From positions 1 to 45,978 of IMG/VR virus record IMGVR_UViG_3300048921_000199: a stretch of DNA of 45,978 bases; one strand, 5' to 3'. Made by a program: the position numbers and the translations under genes. The first letter of the stretch is position 1; each line of letters starts with the position of its first letter. Positions 32,835 to 40,804 of the stretch are shown here, piece by piece. A model generated the notes under the pieces. It was not told the DNA's origin, made no database searches, and was given only the letters and a program-made list of their open reading frames with translations. Origin of the DNA: a virus.

Positions 32835-33349
32835 ATGTCCTCCTGCGGGCCTGCGAGCTGCAATGCGAGCGCGGTGACGTTCAAGCGCACATACGCGATG
32901 TTCCGATAGTGCTGCATGCTGTTGATCGAGTCGTTATAGCTCCGTACAGATTGACCGCCGCGCAGCTCGCTAACCGTGGCATCCAGACCGGGCGACACGT
33001 CCCATGCGTGGCCGCAGTCGAATCCGAGCCACCACAAATCATCCGGCTCGCCCGGTTCGGGAACGTGGCAGATACCGCGCCCCGTGACCGGATCGTGATC
33101 AGGCGCGCAGTGATCAGCGTATGTGAGTCCGCCGTGACAGTCGGCGTCAACGTCGGTGAACTCGACTTCGTGATATCGATGACCGGGCGGCACGCCGACA
33201 TAGCCGCACAAGTGACCGAGCGCTGCGCGGTGGATCAGACAGACCAGACCTGTCGTCTCGTCCGTCCATTGCACTTTGTCCGGCTCGTCGTCCCACTCGC
33301 CGCGCTCCCACTTCGAGCGGTCTATGAACGTCCACTGTTGTTCTTTCAT
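32822..33349 (-). CDS. conserved phage protein, Cys/His-rich
   Basis: 175 residues. It has the conserved run CLIHRAALGHLCGYVGVPPGH, then HGGLTYADHC, GICHVPEPGEPDDLWWLGFD and CGHAWDVSPG, which recurs in phage proteins of unknown function. The many Cys and His residues suggest metal binding. It overlaps both neighbours. No activity is known to me. Confidence 0.85.
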   Translation of the reverse strand: MKEQQWTFIDRSKWERGEWDDEPDKVQWTDETTGLVCLIHRAALGHLCGYVGVPPGHRYHEVEFTDVDADCHGGLTYADHCAPDHDPVTGRGICHVPEPGEPDDLWWLGFDCGHAWDVSPGLDATVSELRGGQSVRSYNDSINSMQHYRNIAYVRLNVTALALQLAGPQEDICAD

Positions 33350-33609
33350 CGCTTCGTCCTCTCGGTGAGTTTTGCCTCTCTCAAAAACTCTTCGGCGAAA
33401 TACACAAGCACTAGCGCTGCCGTGCCTGCGGTCATGCGTGCTGATTCAACGTCACTCGAACCCATGCGCTCACACAGCACGCTCGCGCATCGATCGATGT
33501 TCTGGTCGATCACGTGCGCCGCGTGCGCGAGCATGTGGGCGTTCTCGATCGCCTCGATATGCGCTTGCTCTTGCTCGTTCTCTTCGGCGACTTGTTGCAG
33601 GAACCTCAT
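33346..33609 (-). CDS. hypothetical helical protein
   Basis: 87 residues, almost entirely helical (EQEQAHIEAIENAHMLAHAAH) with a hydrophobic later part (TAALVLVYFAEEFL) that is short for a membrane span. It overlaps both neighbours by four bases. Function unknown. Confidence 0.78.
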   Translation of the reverse strand: MRFLQQVAEENEQEQAHIEAIENAHMLAHAAHVIDQNIDRCASVLCERMGSSDVESARMTAGTAALVLVYFAEEFLREAKLTERTKR

Positions 33610-33923
33610 TTTTTTCCTCGATCGATCGCGCGAATGATTTCATCGCGCAGCGCGGACGCCAGATCGTGCAGGTGGCTCACGCGCCGATACATGATCTCGA
33701 CGTGGATACCGCGCCACGCGACGACGACCAAACAAATGATCATCACTGCGAGCCCAGCGCACTCGAACCAAAGCATCGCGTCGTATCCCTCGCGAGCGAA
33801 CCCGTATGCGTTGCGCAGTTCGTGATAGATCACGATGCCATCGAACACGAACACGACCGCCGCCATCACCAACAGCACTACCGGGCGCGGCGGTTTCGGT
33901 GGAAGCGGCGGAATGTCAGTCAT
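33606..33923 (-). CDS. small membrane protein
   Basis: 105 residues from the ATG that overlaps the upstream stop (ATGA). A proline-rich N-terminus is followed by two membrane spans (about 15-33 and 54-73) and a cytoplasmic-looking helical tail. It may act at the host membrane, for example in exclusion; not shown. Confidence 0.78.
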   Translation of the reverse strand: MTDIPPLPPKPPRPVVLLVMAAVVFVFDGIVIYHELRNAYGFAREGYDAMLWFECAGLAVMIICLVVVAWRGIHVEIMYRRVSHLHDLASALRDEIIRAIDRGKK

Positions 33924-34426
33924 TGCAGTGGCGTCCTCGGCGGCAACAGGTTGAGCGTGGACATGAGCGGATCGCACGACGACAGCTCCATGTCACCGAT
34001 CGTCGAGACACCATCGACGACCTCAACGGGCTTCACTGCGACCCATACGCCGTGATACGTCTCAAGCGAGACGAATGCGACCCGCTGCGCGTTCGGGCAG
34101 TCCTCGGGGCGCTTGTATTTCGCCGCCATCGCTTCGGCCTCTTCGCGAGTCTTTGCGTTCGCACCGATCAGCGTGCGGCTGATCATCACGAATTCGGCGT
34201 TGATCTTTCGCGCCGTCTCGGTGATTGCCGCACAGCCGAGTTCAAACGGCAGCTCGGTAATGCCGTAGACCGGCATCGCCCAGCCGTCGGTCAAGCTGCC
34301 GATCACGATGAACGGGTCCGATTTGCCGTGCGTGGCGACGGTCGCCTTAAGCGTGTCGATCATCGCGTCGACGTATGCGGTGTATCGATCGGGCACAGGA
34401 ATGCCCGGTTCCACGGTTTGAATCAT
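33920..34426 (-). CDS. hypothetical protein
   Basis: 168 residues, alpha/beta (DPFIVIGSLTDGWAMPVYG, INAEFVMISRTLIG, QRVAFVSLETYHGVWVAV). GAGGG lies four bases before the ATG. No recognised family or catalytic motif. Confidence 0.78.
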   Translation of the reverse strand: MIQTVEPGIPVPDRYTAYVDAMIDTLKATVATHGKSDPFIVIGSLTDGWAMPVYGITELPFELGCAAITETARKINAEFVMISRTLIGANAKTREEAEAMAAKYKRPEDCPNAQRVAFVSLETYHGVWVAVKPVEVVDGVSTIGDMELSSCDPLMSTLNLLPPRTPLQ

Positions 34427-34445
34427 GGTGCCCTCTCGGAAACGA

Positions 34446-34655
34446 TTAGCCGAATATCTCGCCGCGTGCGTAGCGTTCGAGCAGTCGCAACACGTAATTT
34501 AGATCGCGGTGTGTATGCAGCCACGCCGGGTTTCGATCAGTCGGTCGCGCGCTCGCTTGAGAACGGGCGATTTGATCGACACGTGGATCCTCAAGGATCG
34601 TGCGTGCGCACTCCTGCCACTGCGCCACATCAATGGGCGGTTGTCTGCGGCTCAC
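34446..34655 (-). CDS. small hypothetical protein
   Basis: 69 residues from GTG overlapping the upstream stop (GTGA). Helical, basic (VAQWQECARTILEDPRVDQIAR, then LNYVLRLLERYARGEIFG). Function unknown. Confidence 0.72.
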   Translation of the reverse strand: MSRRQPPIDVAQWQECARTILEDPRVDQIARSQASARPTDRNPAWLHTHRDLNYVLRLLERYARGEIFG

Positions 34656-34948
34656 CAATTGATCGTCTCCCGGTTCGGGTCGCCGTTCTCACGACGACGC
34701 CCGCTGCTCGGGTGACGATGCCAGCCGGTCGGCTCGCCTTCTCCGTCCCAGGCGTCGAGTGCTGCTTTCGCATCGGCGTAGGACTTGAAGCACCAGCGGT
34801 CGCCGTAGCCGAACGACGACATGTCGGCCAGCACGGCGTAGGTGAAAAGCAGTCGTGCGATCAGCGCATCACGGCCGTTCGGGAAAACCCGATAGTCCGT
34901 GTAGCCGTCCGCCGGAGTCCAGATCGCTTGGATATCCACGGGGGTCAT
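34652..34948 (-). CDS. hypothetical protein, first of accessory operon
   Basis: 98 residues with AAGGA seven bases before the ATG. A Trp/Tyr-rich sequence (IQAIWTPADGYTDYRVFPNGRDALIARLLF, then YADAKAALDAWDGE) and a basic, unstructured end. It opens the leftward accessory operon, whose promoter should lie just to its right. Confidence 0.78.
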   Translation of the reverse strand: MTPVDIQAIWTPADGYTDYRVFPNGRDALIARLLFTYAVLADMSSFGYGDRWCFKSYADAKAALDAWDGEGEPTGWHRHPSSGRRRENGDPNRETINW

Positions 34949-35022
34949 TACATTGTCCTTTCTTCGTCTTGTGGGGGTGCAGCGTGCCGTTTTTTACCTG
35001 CCGATCTATTCGTCGGAGGATT

Positions 35023-35058
35023 ATGGAAACTGTTAAACACGATTTTACATTCGTTTGA
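35023..35058 (+). CDS. possible 11-residue leader peptide
   Basis: ATG follows GGAGGA by two bases and reads 11 codons (METVKHDFTFV) to TGA. The binding site is strong, but the spacing is tight and the frame very short, so chance is quite possible. If real, it may be a leader of the rightward transcript. Confidence 0.25.
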   Translation: METVKHDFTFV

Positions 35059-35219
35059 ATTAATCACCACTGAGGATGAATCTTTTGCGGGTATTCCCTG
35101 AGTGCAAACGGTTGCATCGCCGATTGCGGTGTAAGTGGGTACTCACTTGCGGTCTTGAGACAAAGCCACTAGCATTCCGCCAAAGTGGAAAAATTGTCAC
35201 CAATCGGATGAGAAACAGT

Positions 35220-35251
35220 CGTGATTCAAACCCCTACGGTTTGCAATCACG
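35220..35251. other. stable hairpin in non-coding region
   Basis: CGTGATT (35220-35226) pairs with AATCACG (35245-35251) and AAACC (35228-35232) with GGTTT (35238-35242) around the loop CCTAC, with a small bulge. No T run follows. It could be part of a small RNA, an operator, or a transcript-end structure. Confidence 0.6.
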
Positions 35252-35811
35252 TGTTCGGTGTGGTCACAACGATCCGCAGTGCAAGCGAGACGAATGTGTG
35301 TGCAGATCGCTCGCCGATAGACAGAGCAACGAGCAAGGTTGAAGAGAGTAAAAACGGGTGTGTGTGAGAGTGCTTACACCGGTCTCGTTTCGGGCTTATC
35401 CCCCCGCCTGCTCTAGCTCGACCAGTTGCGGCAGGCTGCTCGACCAGTCGCCCGATGCTGTCGTGTAGTGGGGTGAGCGTGAGGGCGTCGAATCCCCCTC
35501 CGGCTCGCGTACAGCCTCACCAGCAGCCTGCCGCGCCCCAGTCGCTATGCTGATATCCCCAGCCCCCGCCATCGTCTCTACGGGGCTGTATTCCGGTCGT
35601 GTTCATTCGAGATGAACCGCTGCTGCTAGACGTGTGGCGGCTGTCAGCTCGATCCCGTGCACCCGAGCCGGCGTTTCCGGGGCAAGTAGCGCGTGAACGA
35701 ATCCGACCCCCCCGGCACTGTCACTCGCTCTTTTCCACTCCAGCCTCACGACGTAGCTCGGGCCACCTGCGCCGATAGCGCGCGACGGTTTTCTGTAACT
35801 CGGAGCCTCTC

Positions 35812-36303
35812 ATGCTCGCTGTCACGTATCGCTCGATCGACGAGCTGATCCCGTATGCCCGGAACAGCCGCACGCACTCGGACGCGCAGATCGCGCAGAT
35901 TGCTGCGAGCCTGCGCGAGTTCGGCTGGACGAATCCGGTGTTGATCGATGACGAGTGCAACGTGATTGCCGGTCACGGTCGCCTGCTCGGCGCACGCAAG
36001 CTCGGGCAAACCGAAGTGCCGACGATCAGCCTGTCGCACCTGAGCGAGACGCAGCGCCGCGCGTATGTGATCGCCGACAACAAGCTTGCCGAGCTGGCCG
36101 GATGGGATACCGAACTTCTCGCGCTCGAACTCGGCGAGCTGAACGAAACATTCGACGTGTCGCTACTCGGCTTCGCCCCCGAAGAGGTTGCCGATTTGCT
36201 GGTCGGGCCGACGTTCGGCCCGGCCGACGCAGACAGCCAAGGCAAGCTTGACGAGAAAGCGAAGTGCACGTGTCCGAACTGCGGCCATGAATTCACGCGT
36301 TGA
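35812..36303 (+). CDS. ParB-like domain protein with C-terminal zinc knuckle
   Basis: 163 residues. Residues 1-90 are a ParB/Srx-type domain (ELIPYARNSRTHSDAQIAQIA, VIAGHGRLLGARKLG with the AGHGR box at 53-57, RRAYVIADNKLAEL). The end carries CTCPNCGHEF, a small Cys cluster. In phages such domains often sit beside DNA-modifying enzymes, as here. GGAG lies six bases before the ATG. It overlaps the Mom-like gene by 17 bases, so the two are probably co-translated. Whether it binds or cuts DNA or modifies the partner's activity is unknown. Confidence 0.85.
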   Translation: MLAVTYRSIDELIPYARNSRTHSDAQIAQIAASLREFGWTNPVLIDDECNVIAGHGRLLGARKLGQTEVPTISLSHLSETQRRAYVIADNKLAELAGWDTELLALELGELNETFDVSLLGFAPEEVADLLVGPTFGPADADSQGKLDEKAKCTCPNCGHEFTR

Positions 36304-36943
36304 GCTGAAACTCGACTGGTGCACGCACGAAGCTGCAACGTATGCCGTGATGCACTGGCACTACTCGAAGCGCATGCCGATGCCGCCGCTGGTTCGAGTC
36401 GGGGTGTGGGAGTCCGGCAAGTTCATCGGGTGCGTGCTGTTCGGTCGGGGTGCTTCTCCGCATCTCGGCGCACCGTACGGCCTCACGCAGCTCGAATGCT
36501 GCGAGCTGGTACGCATCGCGTTGACGAAGCACGCCACGCCTGTTTCGAGAATCGTGAAACTCGCGATCAAGCTGCTGCGTGAGAACTCGCCCGGCCTGCG
36601 TCTGATCGTGTCGTTTGCCGATGCGAATCAGGGGCACCACGGCGGGATTTATCAAGCCGGGAACTGGCTGTATCTCGGCAAGAGCGCTGCGAGTGTCGAG
36701 TATTTCCACGAAGGACGGTGGAAGCATCAGCGCGAAGTGAGCGGCGGCGCTTTCGGCGGTGAGCGAAAGATCGCTGACGCGTCCGGCCTGCCGAAGCGCA
36801 GAACCGACGGCAAGCATCGATACGTCATGCCGCTCGATGAGCGTATGCGTGAGCGTCTCGCGCCGCATGCGCTGCCGTACCCGAAACCCCCTATGCGTGA
36901 GAAGCAAGCGATGACCGGTTCCACCGGTACAGCGGCGGTGTAA
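36287..36943 (+). CDS. mom: Mom-like DNA modification protein
   Basis: 218 residues, close to the size of Mu Mom. Visible family features: WHYSKRMP (24-31), VGVWESGKFIGCVLFGRGAS, CCELVRIALTKHA and FADANQGHHGGIYQAGNWLYLG, a GNAT-like core. Mu Mom converts adenine to N6-carbamoylmethyl-adenine and so protects phage DNA from restriction. The start lies inside the ParB-like gene's end. No Com gene is seen; the ParB partner's Cys-rich tail could play a similar part. The assignment is from motif and size. Confidence 0.88.
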   Translation: MNSRVELKLDWCTHEAATYAVMHWHYSKRMPMPPLVRVGVWESGKFIGCVLFGRGASPHLGAPYGLTQLECCELVRIALTKHATPVSRIVKLAIKLLRENSPGLRLIVSFADANQGHHGGIYQAGNWLYLGKSAASVEYFHEGRWKHQREVSGGAFGGERKIADASGLPKRRTDGKHRYVMPLDERMRERLAPHALPYPKPPMREKQAMTGSTGTAAV

Positions 36944-36980
36944 CGCCGACCCTCACGCTCCATCTTTCAATGGTGTCGCC

Positions 36981-37517
36981 ATGCCCGAGCAAGAGAAGCC
37001 GCGCACGCTTGCCGACTGCGAGCCTATTCCGCCTGATCGCAAATCGGCGTTCAAGCGCACGCACCCGCGCATCAAGCAAGGTCAGCTTGAGCCGTTCGAG
37101 CCGACACACGATCAGCGCATGACTGTGCGCGTCATGTCCGCGTGCGGCATGAAAGTCGAGGTGATCGTGCAGCATATCGTCAACCCGGATACCGGTTTGC
37201 CGGTCACGGTCAAGACGCTGCGCAAGTATTGCTCGAAAGAGCTGAAAGACGGCCGCGAAGTCGCTAACGCGATGGTCGCGCAGTCGCTGTTCAAGAAAGC
37301 AATCGGGAACTCGCCTCAGGCCGTGCAGGCGTGCATTTTCTGGTTGCGCTCGCAAGCAGGCTGGCTCGCCCCGGACTCGATCGAGATTTCCGGGAAAGAC
37401 GGCAAGCCCTTGAGCGGCGGCGAACGTCAGAATCTCGTCGTGTATCTCCCCGACAACGGGCGCGATGCAGCGAACGCGCAAAGCGATGGCACGCAAGTCC
37501 TCAAGCGGCGTTCCTGA
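36981..37517 (+). CDS. terminase small subunit
   Basis: 178 residues, ending inside the start of the large subunit. Residues about 40-100 (HDQRMTVRVMSACGMKVEVIVQHIV, VKTLRKYCSKELKDG) form a helix-turn-helix that would recognise the packaging site; the next part is helical (oligomerisation). Order next to the large subunit supports the call. Confidence 0.85.
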   Translation: MPEQEKPRTLADCEPIPPDRKSAFKRTHPRIKQGQLEPFEPTHDQRMTVRVMSACGMKVEVIVQHIVNPDTGLPVTVKTLRKYCSKELKDGREVANAMVAQSLFKKAIGNSPQAVQACIFWLRSQAGWLAPDSIEISGKDGKPLSGGERQNLVVYLPDNGRDAANAQSDGTQVLKRRS

Positions 37518-38943
37518 GAAGCGCCTCGGGCCGCAGGCCGGGCCGCAATCGATGTTCCTCGCGACGCCCGCGGATATCGCTATCTACGGCGGCGCTGCCG
37601 GTGGCGGCAAATCGTTCGGCCTGCTGCTCGACCCGCTGCGGCACGTGCTCAGTGTGCGCGGCTTCTTCGGCGTGTTCTTCCGACGCACGACCACGCAGAT
37701 TCGCAACCCCGGCGGTCTGTGGGACGAGTCGCAGCAGATTTACATGCAGCTCGGCGCGAAAGCGCGCCAGCATGAGCTGGAATACACGTGGCCGAACGTC
37801 GGGTCTAAGCTGAAACTCGCGCACCTCGAACATGAGATGAGCGTGTACGAGTGGCAGGGTGCGCAAGTGCCGTTCATCGGGTTCGACGAACTGACGCACT
37901 TCTCGCGCAACCAGTTCTTTTACATGCTGTCGCGCAATCGCTCGACGTGCGGCGTGCGCCCCTACGTGCGCGCGACGACGAACCCGGACGCCGAGTCGTG
38001 GGTGTCCGAGCTGATCGAGTGGTGGATCGATCAAGAGACTGGCCTACCGATCGACGATCGTGCAGGCGTGCTGCGCTGGTTCGCGCGTCAGAACGACGTG
38101 ATCGTGTGGGCGAACACCCGCGACGAGCTGATCGACCAGCTTGGCCCCGACTGTCTCCCGAAAACGCTCACCTTCATTCCCGCGCAGATTTACGACAATC
38201 CGATGCTGCTCGCGAGCGACCCCGGTTATCTCGCGAACTTGCAAGCGCTGCCGTATGTCGAGCGCATGCGCCTGCTCGGCGGGAACTGGAAAATCCGCCC
38301 CACTTCGGGCCTGTACTTTCAGCGTCAGTGGATCAACGTTATCGACGTTGCGCCGACGAATCTCGACGTGGTGCGCTACTGGGATTTGGCCGCGACCGAC
38401 AAGACGCAAGACAACGACCCGGACTGGACGATCGGCGTCAAGCTCGGCAAGTATCGCGATCAAAATCGCTGGGTCGTGCTGCACGTGTGCCGCCTGCGCG
38501 GGTCGCCGCACAAAGTCGAGGAAGCGATTAAGAACGTCGCCGCGATCGACGGGCCGCGCTGCCGCATCGGTCTACCCCAAGACCCCGGCCAAGCAGGCAA
38601 GGCGCAAGCGATCGCGTTGATCGGTGCGCTGTCCGGCTACATCGCGACTGCGCGCGCCGAGCGCGGCGACAAAATCACGCGCTTCGGGCCGTTCAGTGCG
38701 CAAGCCGAAGCCGGGAACATCGATTACCTGCGCGGGCCGTGGCTCGATGAGCACCTGTCGCAGCTCGAAGGGTTTCCCGACTCGCCGCACGATGACGACG
38801 CCGACGCGTGCGGCGGTGCGCTCGGCATGTTCCTCGACAGCCGTACCGGGTTCCTCGACTACTTCGCTGGCGTCGTCAGTGAGAAGCGCCAGCGCGAAGA
38901 GGCGAAGCTTCGCAACGAAGGCAACGTAGTGCGGATTCGGTGA
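37465..38943 (+). CDS. terL: terminase large subunit
   Basis: 492 residues. Packages DNA by ATP hydrolysis and cuts concatemers. Walker A GGAAGGGKS (42-50); Walker B FIGFDELTHF with Asp141-Glu142; C-terminal nuclease with Asp307 (RYWDLAATD) and later Asp residues in LPQDPGQAGKAQ and HDDDADA. The family with a GGAAGGGKS loop often makes headful-type cuts, but this cannot be settled here. An ATG at 37486 is an alternative start; neither has a good binding site. Confidence 0.95.
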   Translation: MQRTRKAMARKSSSGVPEKRLGPQAGPQSMFLATPADIAIYGGAAGGGKSFGLLLDPLRHVLSVRGFFGVFFRRTTTQIRNPGGLWDESQQIYMQLGAKARQHELEYTWPNVGSKLKLAHLEHEMSVYEWQGAQVPFIGFDELTHFSRNQFFYMLSRNRSTCGVRPYVRATTNPDAESWVSELIEWWIDQETGLPIDDRAGVLRWFARQNDVIVWANTRDELIDQLGPDCLPKTLTFIPAQIYDNPMLLASDPGYLANLQALPYVERMRLLGGNWKIRPTSGLYFQRQWINVIDVAPTNLDVVRYWDLAATDKTQDNDPDWTIGVKLGKYRDQNRWVVLHVCRLRGSPHKVEEAIKNVAAIDGPRCRIGLPQDPGQAGKAQAIALIGALSGYIATARAERGDKITRFGPFSAQAEAGNIDYLRGPWLDEHLSQLEGFPDSPHDDDADACGGALGMFLDSRTGFLDYFAGVVSEKRQREEAKLRNEGNVVRIR

Positions 38944-38950
38944 GGCTCGA

Positions 38951-39160
38951 ATGAAGCGATTGATGAGTGGCACGACCGGGCGCGGTCGCGAGCTGTTTGA
39001 ACTGCTCGCGCGTGAGTTTGCGCTACCCGAGTGCGTGCAAGAGTTCGAGGTGTCGTTTCACCTCGACGGCACAGTGATTTGCCGCTGCACGTGGCTTGCT
39101 GCTGAACTCGATGAGGACGAGAAAACGTCCGACTCGAAAGTCGGCTGTCGATGGGAGTGA
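38951..39160 (+). CDS. small hypothetical protein
   Basis: 69 residues right after the terminase, with CRCTW near the middle and an acidic end. Lies at the start of a run of small genes before the structural proteins. No family recognised. Confidence 0.72.
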   Translation: MKRLMSGTTGRGRELFELLAREFALPECVQEFEVSFHLDGTVICRCTWLAAELDEDEKTSDSKVGCRWE

Positions 39161-39165
39161 ACACC

Positions 39166-39363
39166 ATGTCATTACTTGAACTGTTAATCACGCTGCTCGT
39201 TGTGCTGATCATTCTCGGGCTGGTGTGGCATGTCATTTCGCTGCTGCCGATGCAGCCGGAAGTCGGGCGCGTCGTGCAGATCGTGTTTATCGTGGTCTGT
39301 ATTCTCGTGCTCGTCTATATGTTCTTGCCGATCGGCGGGCGCGGCGCGCTGCTCTGTCGATAG
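39166..39363 (+). CDS. small membrane protein, second holin candidate
   Basis: 65 residues from the ATG with GGAG eight bases upstream. Two long hydrophobic spans (ELLITLLVVLIILGLVWHVISLL and VVQIVFIVVCILVLVYMFL) joined by a short loop, the plan of a class II holin or of small phage membrane proteins. It is far from the endolysin, so another membrane role is equally possible. Confidence 0.72.
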   Translation: MSLLELLITLLVVLIILGLVWHVISLLPMQPEVGRVVQIVFIVVCILVLVYMFLPIGGRGALLCR

Positions 39364-39375
39364 GGAGTCAAACTC

Positions 39376-39666
39376 ATGAGCATCATCGTGAACTCCGAGT
39401 CTTATGCGCTCACTGCCGGTCATGACGTGATTGTCAGCGGCGCAGGTAATCCGCTGACCGTCCATATCCCGACCGGCACCACGGCAACGATCTACACGAC
39501 TTGCTCGTCACGTGCGCAGATCGACGCAGGCACCGCAGACTGGATCGCATGGGGCAACGGCTCGAAGGCCGGCCCGTTCATGGACGTGCTGCTGTATCCG
39601 ATCGGTGCTCTGAAAATCAGCTCGGCAGCAGGCGGCACCGTCAATATTGCGAGGACTCGGCTATGA
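39376..39666 (+). CDS. small structural-type protein
   Basis: 96 residues, beta-rich (IIVNSESYALTAGHDVIVSG, LTVHIPTGTTATIYTTC), lacking a signal peptide. The look and place before the fibre-like gene suggest a capsid decoration or minor structural protein. Its stop overlaps the next start (ATGA). Confidence 0.7.
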   Translation: MSIIVNSESYALTAGHDVIVSGAGNPLTVHIPTGTTATIYTTCSSRAQIDAGTADWIAWGNGSKAGPFMDVLLYPIGALKISSAAGGTVNIARTRL

Positions 39667-40598
39667 CTTCAAAGGTGTGGGCCTCCGAAAATAGCAGCGG
39701 CGGCGGCGGTGGTGGCGGCGGCGCAACCGACTTCACACAGCTTGCCGATGCACCGACGAGCTACACGGGAAAAAGCGGCCTCGTTACGCGCGTCAAGCGT
39801 GATGAGTCTGGACTCGAATTTGGCGTCGCTGGCGCGCGTACTGTGCGCTTTGTCGATAACGACAACGGCGACACGACAGGCGGCGTGCTCGTCGGTGCTG
39901 ACCTGTCAGCAGAGCCGTATTTCGGGAATCTCGCTGTCGGTGACTCGATCTTTCTCGGTGGCGCATACACGGCGGCCGACGTTGGCATATGGGTGTGTAC
40001 TGCGATCAATGACGGTGTTGCATCCGTTGCGCGGCGCAGTGATTCGCTGATCGGTTCGCTTTTCGTTACTGGCGAGCCGGTGTTTTCAGCCTATGACTGG
40101 GCAATCCATTACGTCAACGTATCAGACGGCTCGACGACGCTTGAAAACGGCAGGCTCGACGGCAGCACGATTTGGGTAGGTCTGACAGAACCTGTTACAT
40201 CGATTGCCGTGACGAAGGCATTCGAGGGCTCAGGTATCAATTTTGGCGGCGCAGTTTTCGGCGCAACTGTATTGCAGTCGAGAGTCGTGCGGATTGATTC
40301 GAGCGCAAGCCCCTATAACACGAACTCGCAACTGGCCGGCGTTCTGCTGATCGACGCGAGCGCAGGCGATGTGGTTGTCACCATCGTCGGTGACCCGTTC
40401 TTTAGCGTTGCTAATCAGCAAGGCGCACCGATGACGCTCAAGCGCGTTGACAGCAGCAGCAACACGGTGACGATCAACACGCAAGGCGTGAATTTTCCGC
40501 TTGATGATGGCACTACTTCATTCACGCTCGCCGCGCTTGAGGTCAGGCGGCTGCTGTATGAACCGGGCAACCCGCACAGCACGTGGTGGACTGTCTAG
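39663..40598 (+). CDS. fibre- or decoration-like structural protein
   Basis: 311 residues. A Ser/Gly-rich start with a run of eight Gly leads to TQLADAPTSYTGKSGLVTRVKRDESGLEF, typical of phage fibre or decoration proteins; the rest is beta-rich, ending HSTWWTV. It lies in the packaging/head module rather than by the tail fibre, so a head fibre or decoration is plausible. The same type of poly-Gly linker occurs in the tail fibre and tape measure. Confidence 0.75.
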   Translation: MTSKVWASENSSGGGGGGGGATDFTQLADAPTSYTGKSGLVTRVKRDESGLEFGVAGARTVRFVDNDNGDTTGGVLVGADLSAEPYFGNLAVGDSIFLGGAYTAADVGIWVCTAINDGVASVARRSDSLIGSLFVTGEPVFSAYDWAIHYVNVSDGSTTLENGRLDGSTIWVGLTEPVTSIAVTKAFEGSGINFGGAVFGATVLQSRVVRIDSSASPYNTNSQLAGVLLIDASAGDVVVTIVGDPFFSVANQQGAPMTLKRVDSSSNTVTINTQGVNFPLDDGTTSFTLAALEVRRLLYEPGNPHSTWWTV

Positions 40599-40606
40599 GC
40601 GCTGCG

Positions 40607-40643
40607 CGAAAAAAAGCCCGCTTCGTGAGCGGGCTTGTTTGTG
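40607..40643. terminator. bidirectional intrinsic terminator
   Basis: AAGCCCGC (40614-40621) pairs with GCGGGCTT (40629-40636). On the minus strand it is followed by a T run (complement of 40609-40615), on the plus strand by GTTTGTG. It separates the fibre-like gene from the convergent cassette. Confidence 0.85.
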
Positions 40644-40655
40644 TGCGCTGTGCTG

Positions 40656-40802
40656 TCAGTCATGCAGTCCCCGATTGTCGAGCTGCGAGTTATAGATCAC
40701 GGTGTGCAGCGTGTCGGACACTGCTGATATGACGCTGTGCGCGCCGTAGCTGATACCTACAGCAGCGATGACGACGACGAGCAGCTTAACCAGCAGTTTC
40801 AT
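40656..40802 (-). CDS. short membrane or exported peptide
   Basis: 48 residues with GGAG seven bases before the ATG. A Lys start, then a hydrophobic span (LLVKLLVVVIAAVGIS) and a polar tail without a lipobox. It ends the five-gene leftward cassette. It could sit in the inner membrane with its tail outside, which would suit an exclusion or surface role; not shown. Confidence 0.7.
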   Translation of the reverse strand: MKLLVKLLVVVIAAVGISYGAHSVISAVSDTLHTVIYNSQLDNRGLHD

Positions 40803-40804
40803 GT

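Larger units (their letters stand above)
34949..35811. other. long region without a convincing gene
   Basis: 863 bases between the leftward accessory operon and the rightward packaging operon. The left half (34949-35350) is AT-richer, with inverted repeats and a stable hairpin; promoters for both flanking operons probably lie here. The right half (35390-35800) is GC-rich with a repeated 11-mer GCTCGACCAGT (35416-35426 and 35438-35448) and many C runs, and could hold a packaging (cos/pac) site. A frame at 35076-35342 exists but lacks a usable ribosome-binding site and known features. Confidence 0.6.

Noticed and set aside
35218-35253. Possible tRNA fragment (GATTCAAACCCC resembles a T arm)
   Set aside because: It folds as a simple hairpin with its 3' side; no acceptor, D or anticodon arms can be drawn.
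35076-35342. An 88-codon frame with several Cys in the non-coding region
   Set aside because: GAGG touches the ATG with no spacing, composition differs from neighbours, and the stable hairpin lies inside it.
39166-39363. Main holin of the phage
   Set aside because: Its two spans fit, but it is far from the endolysin, and two membrane proteins directly follow that gene.
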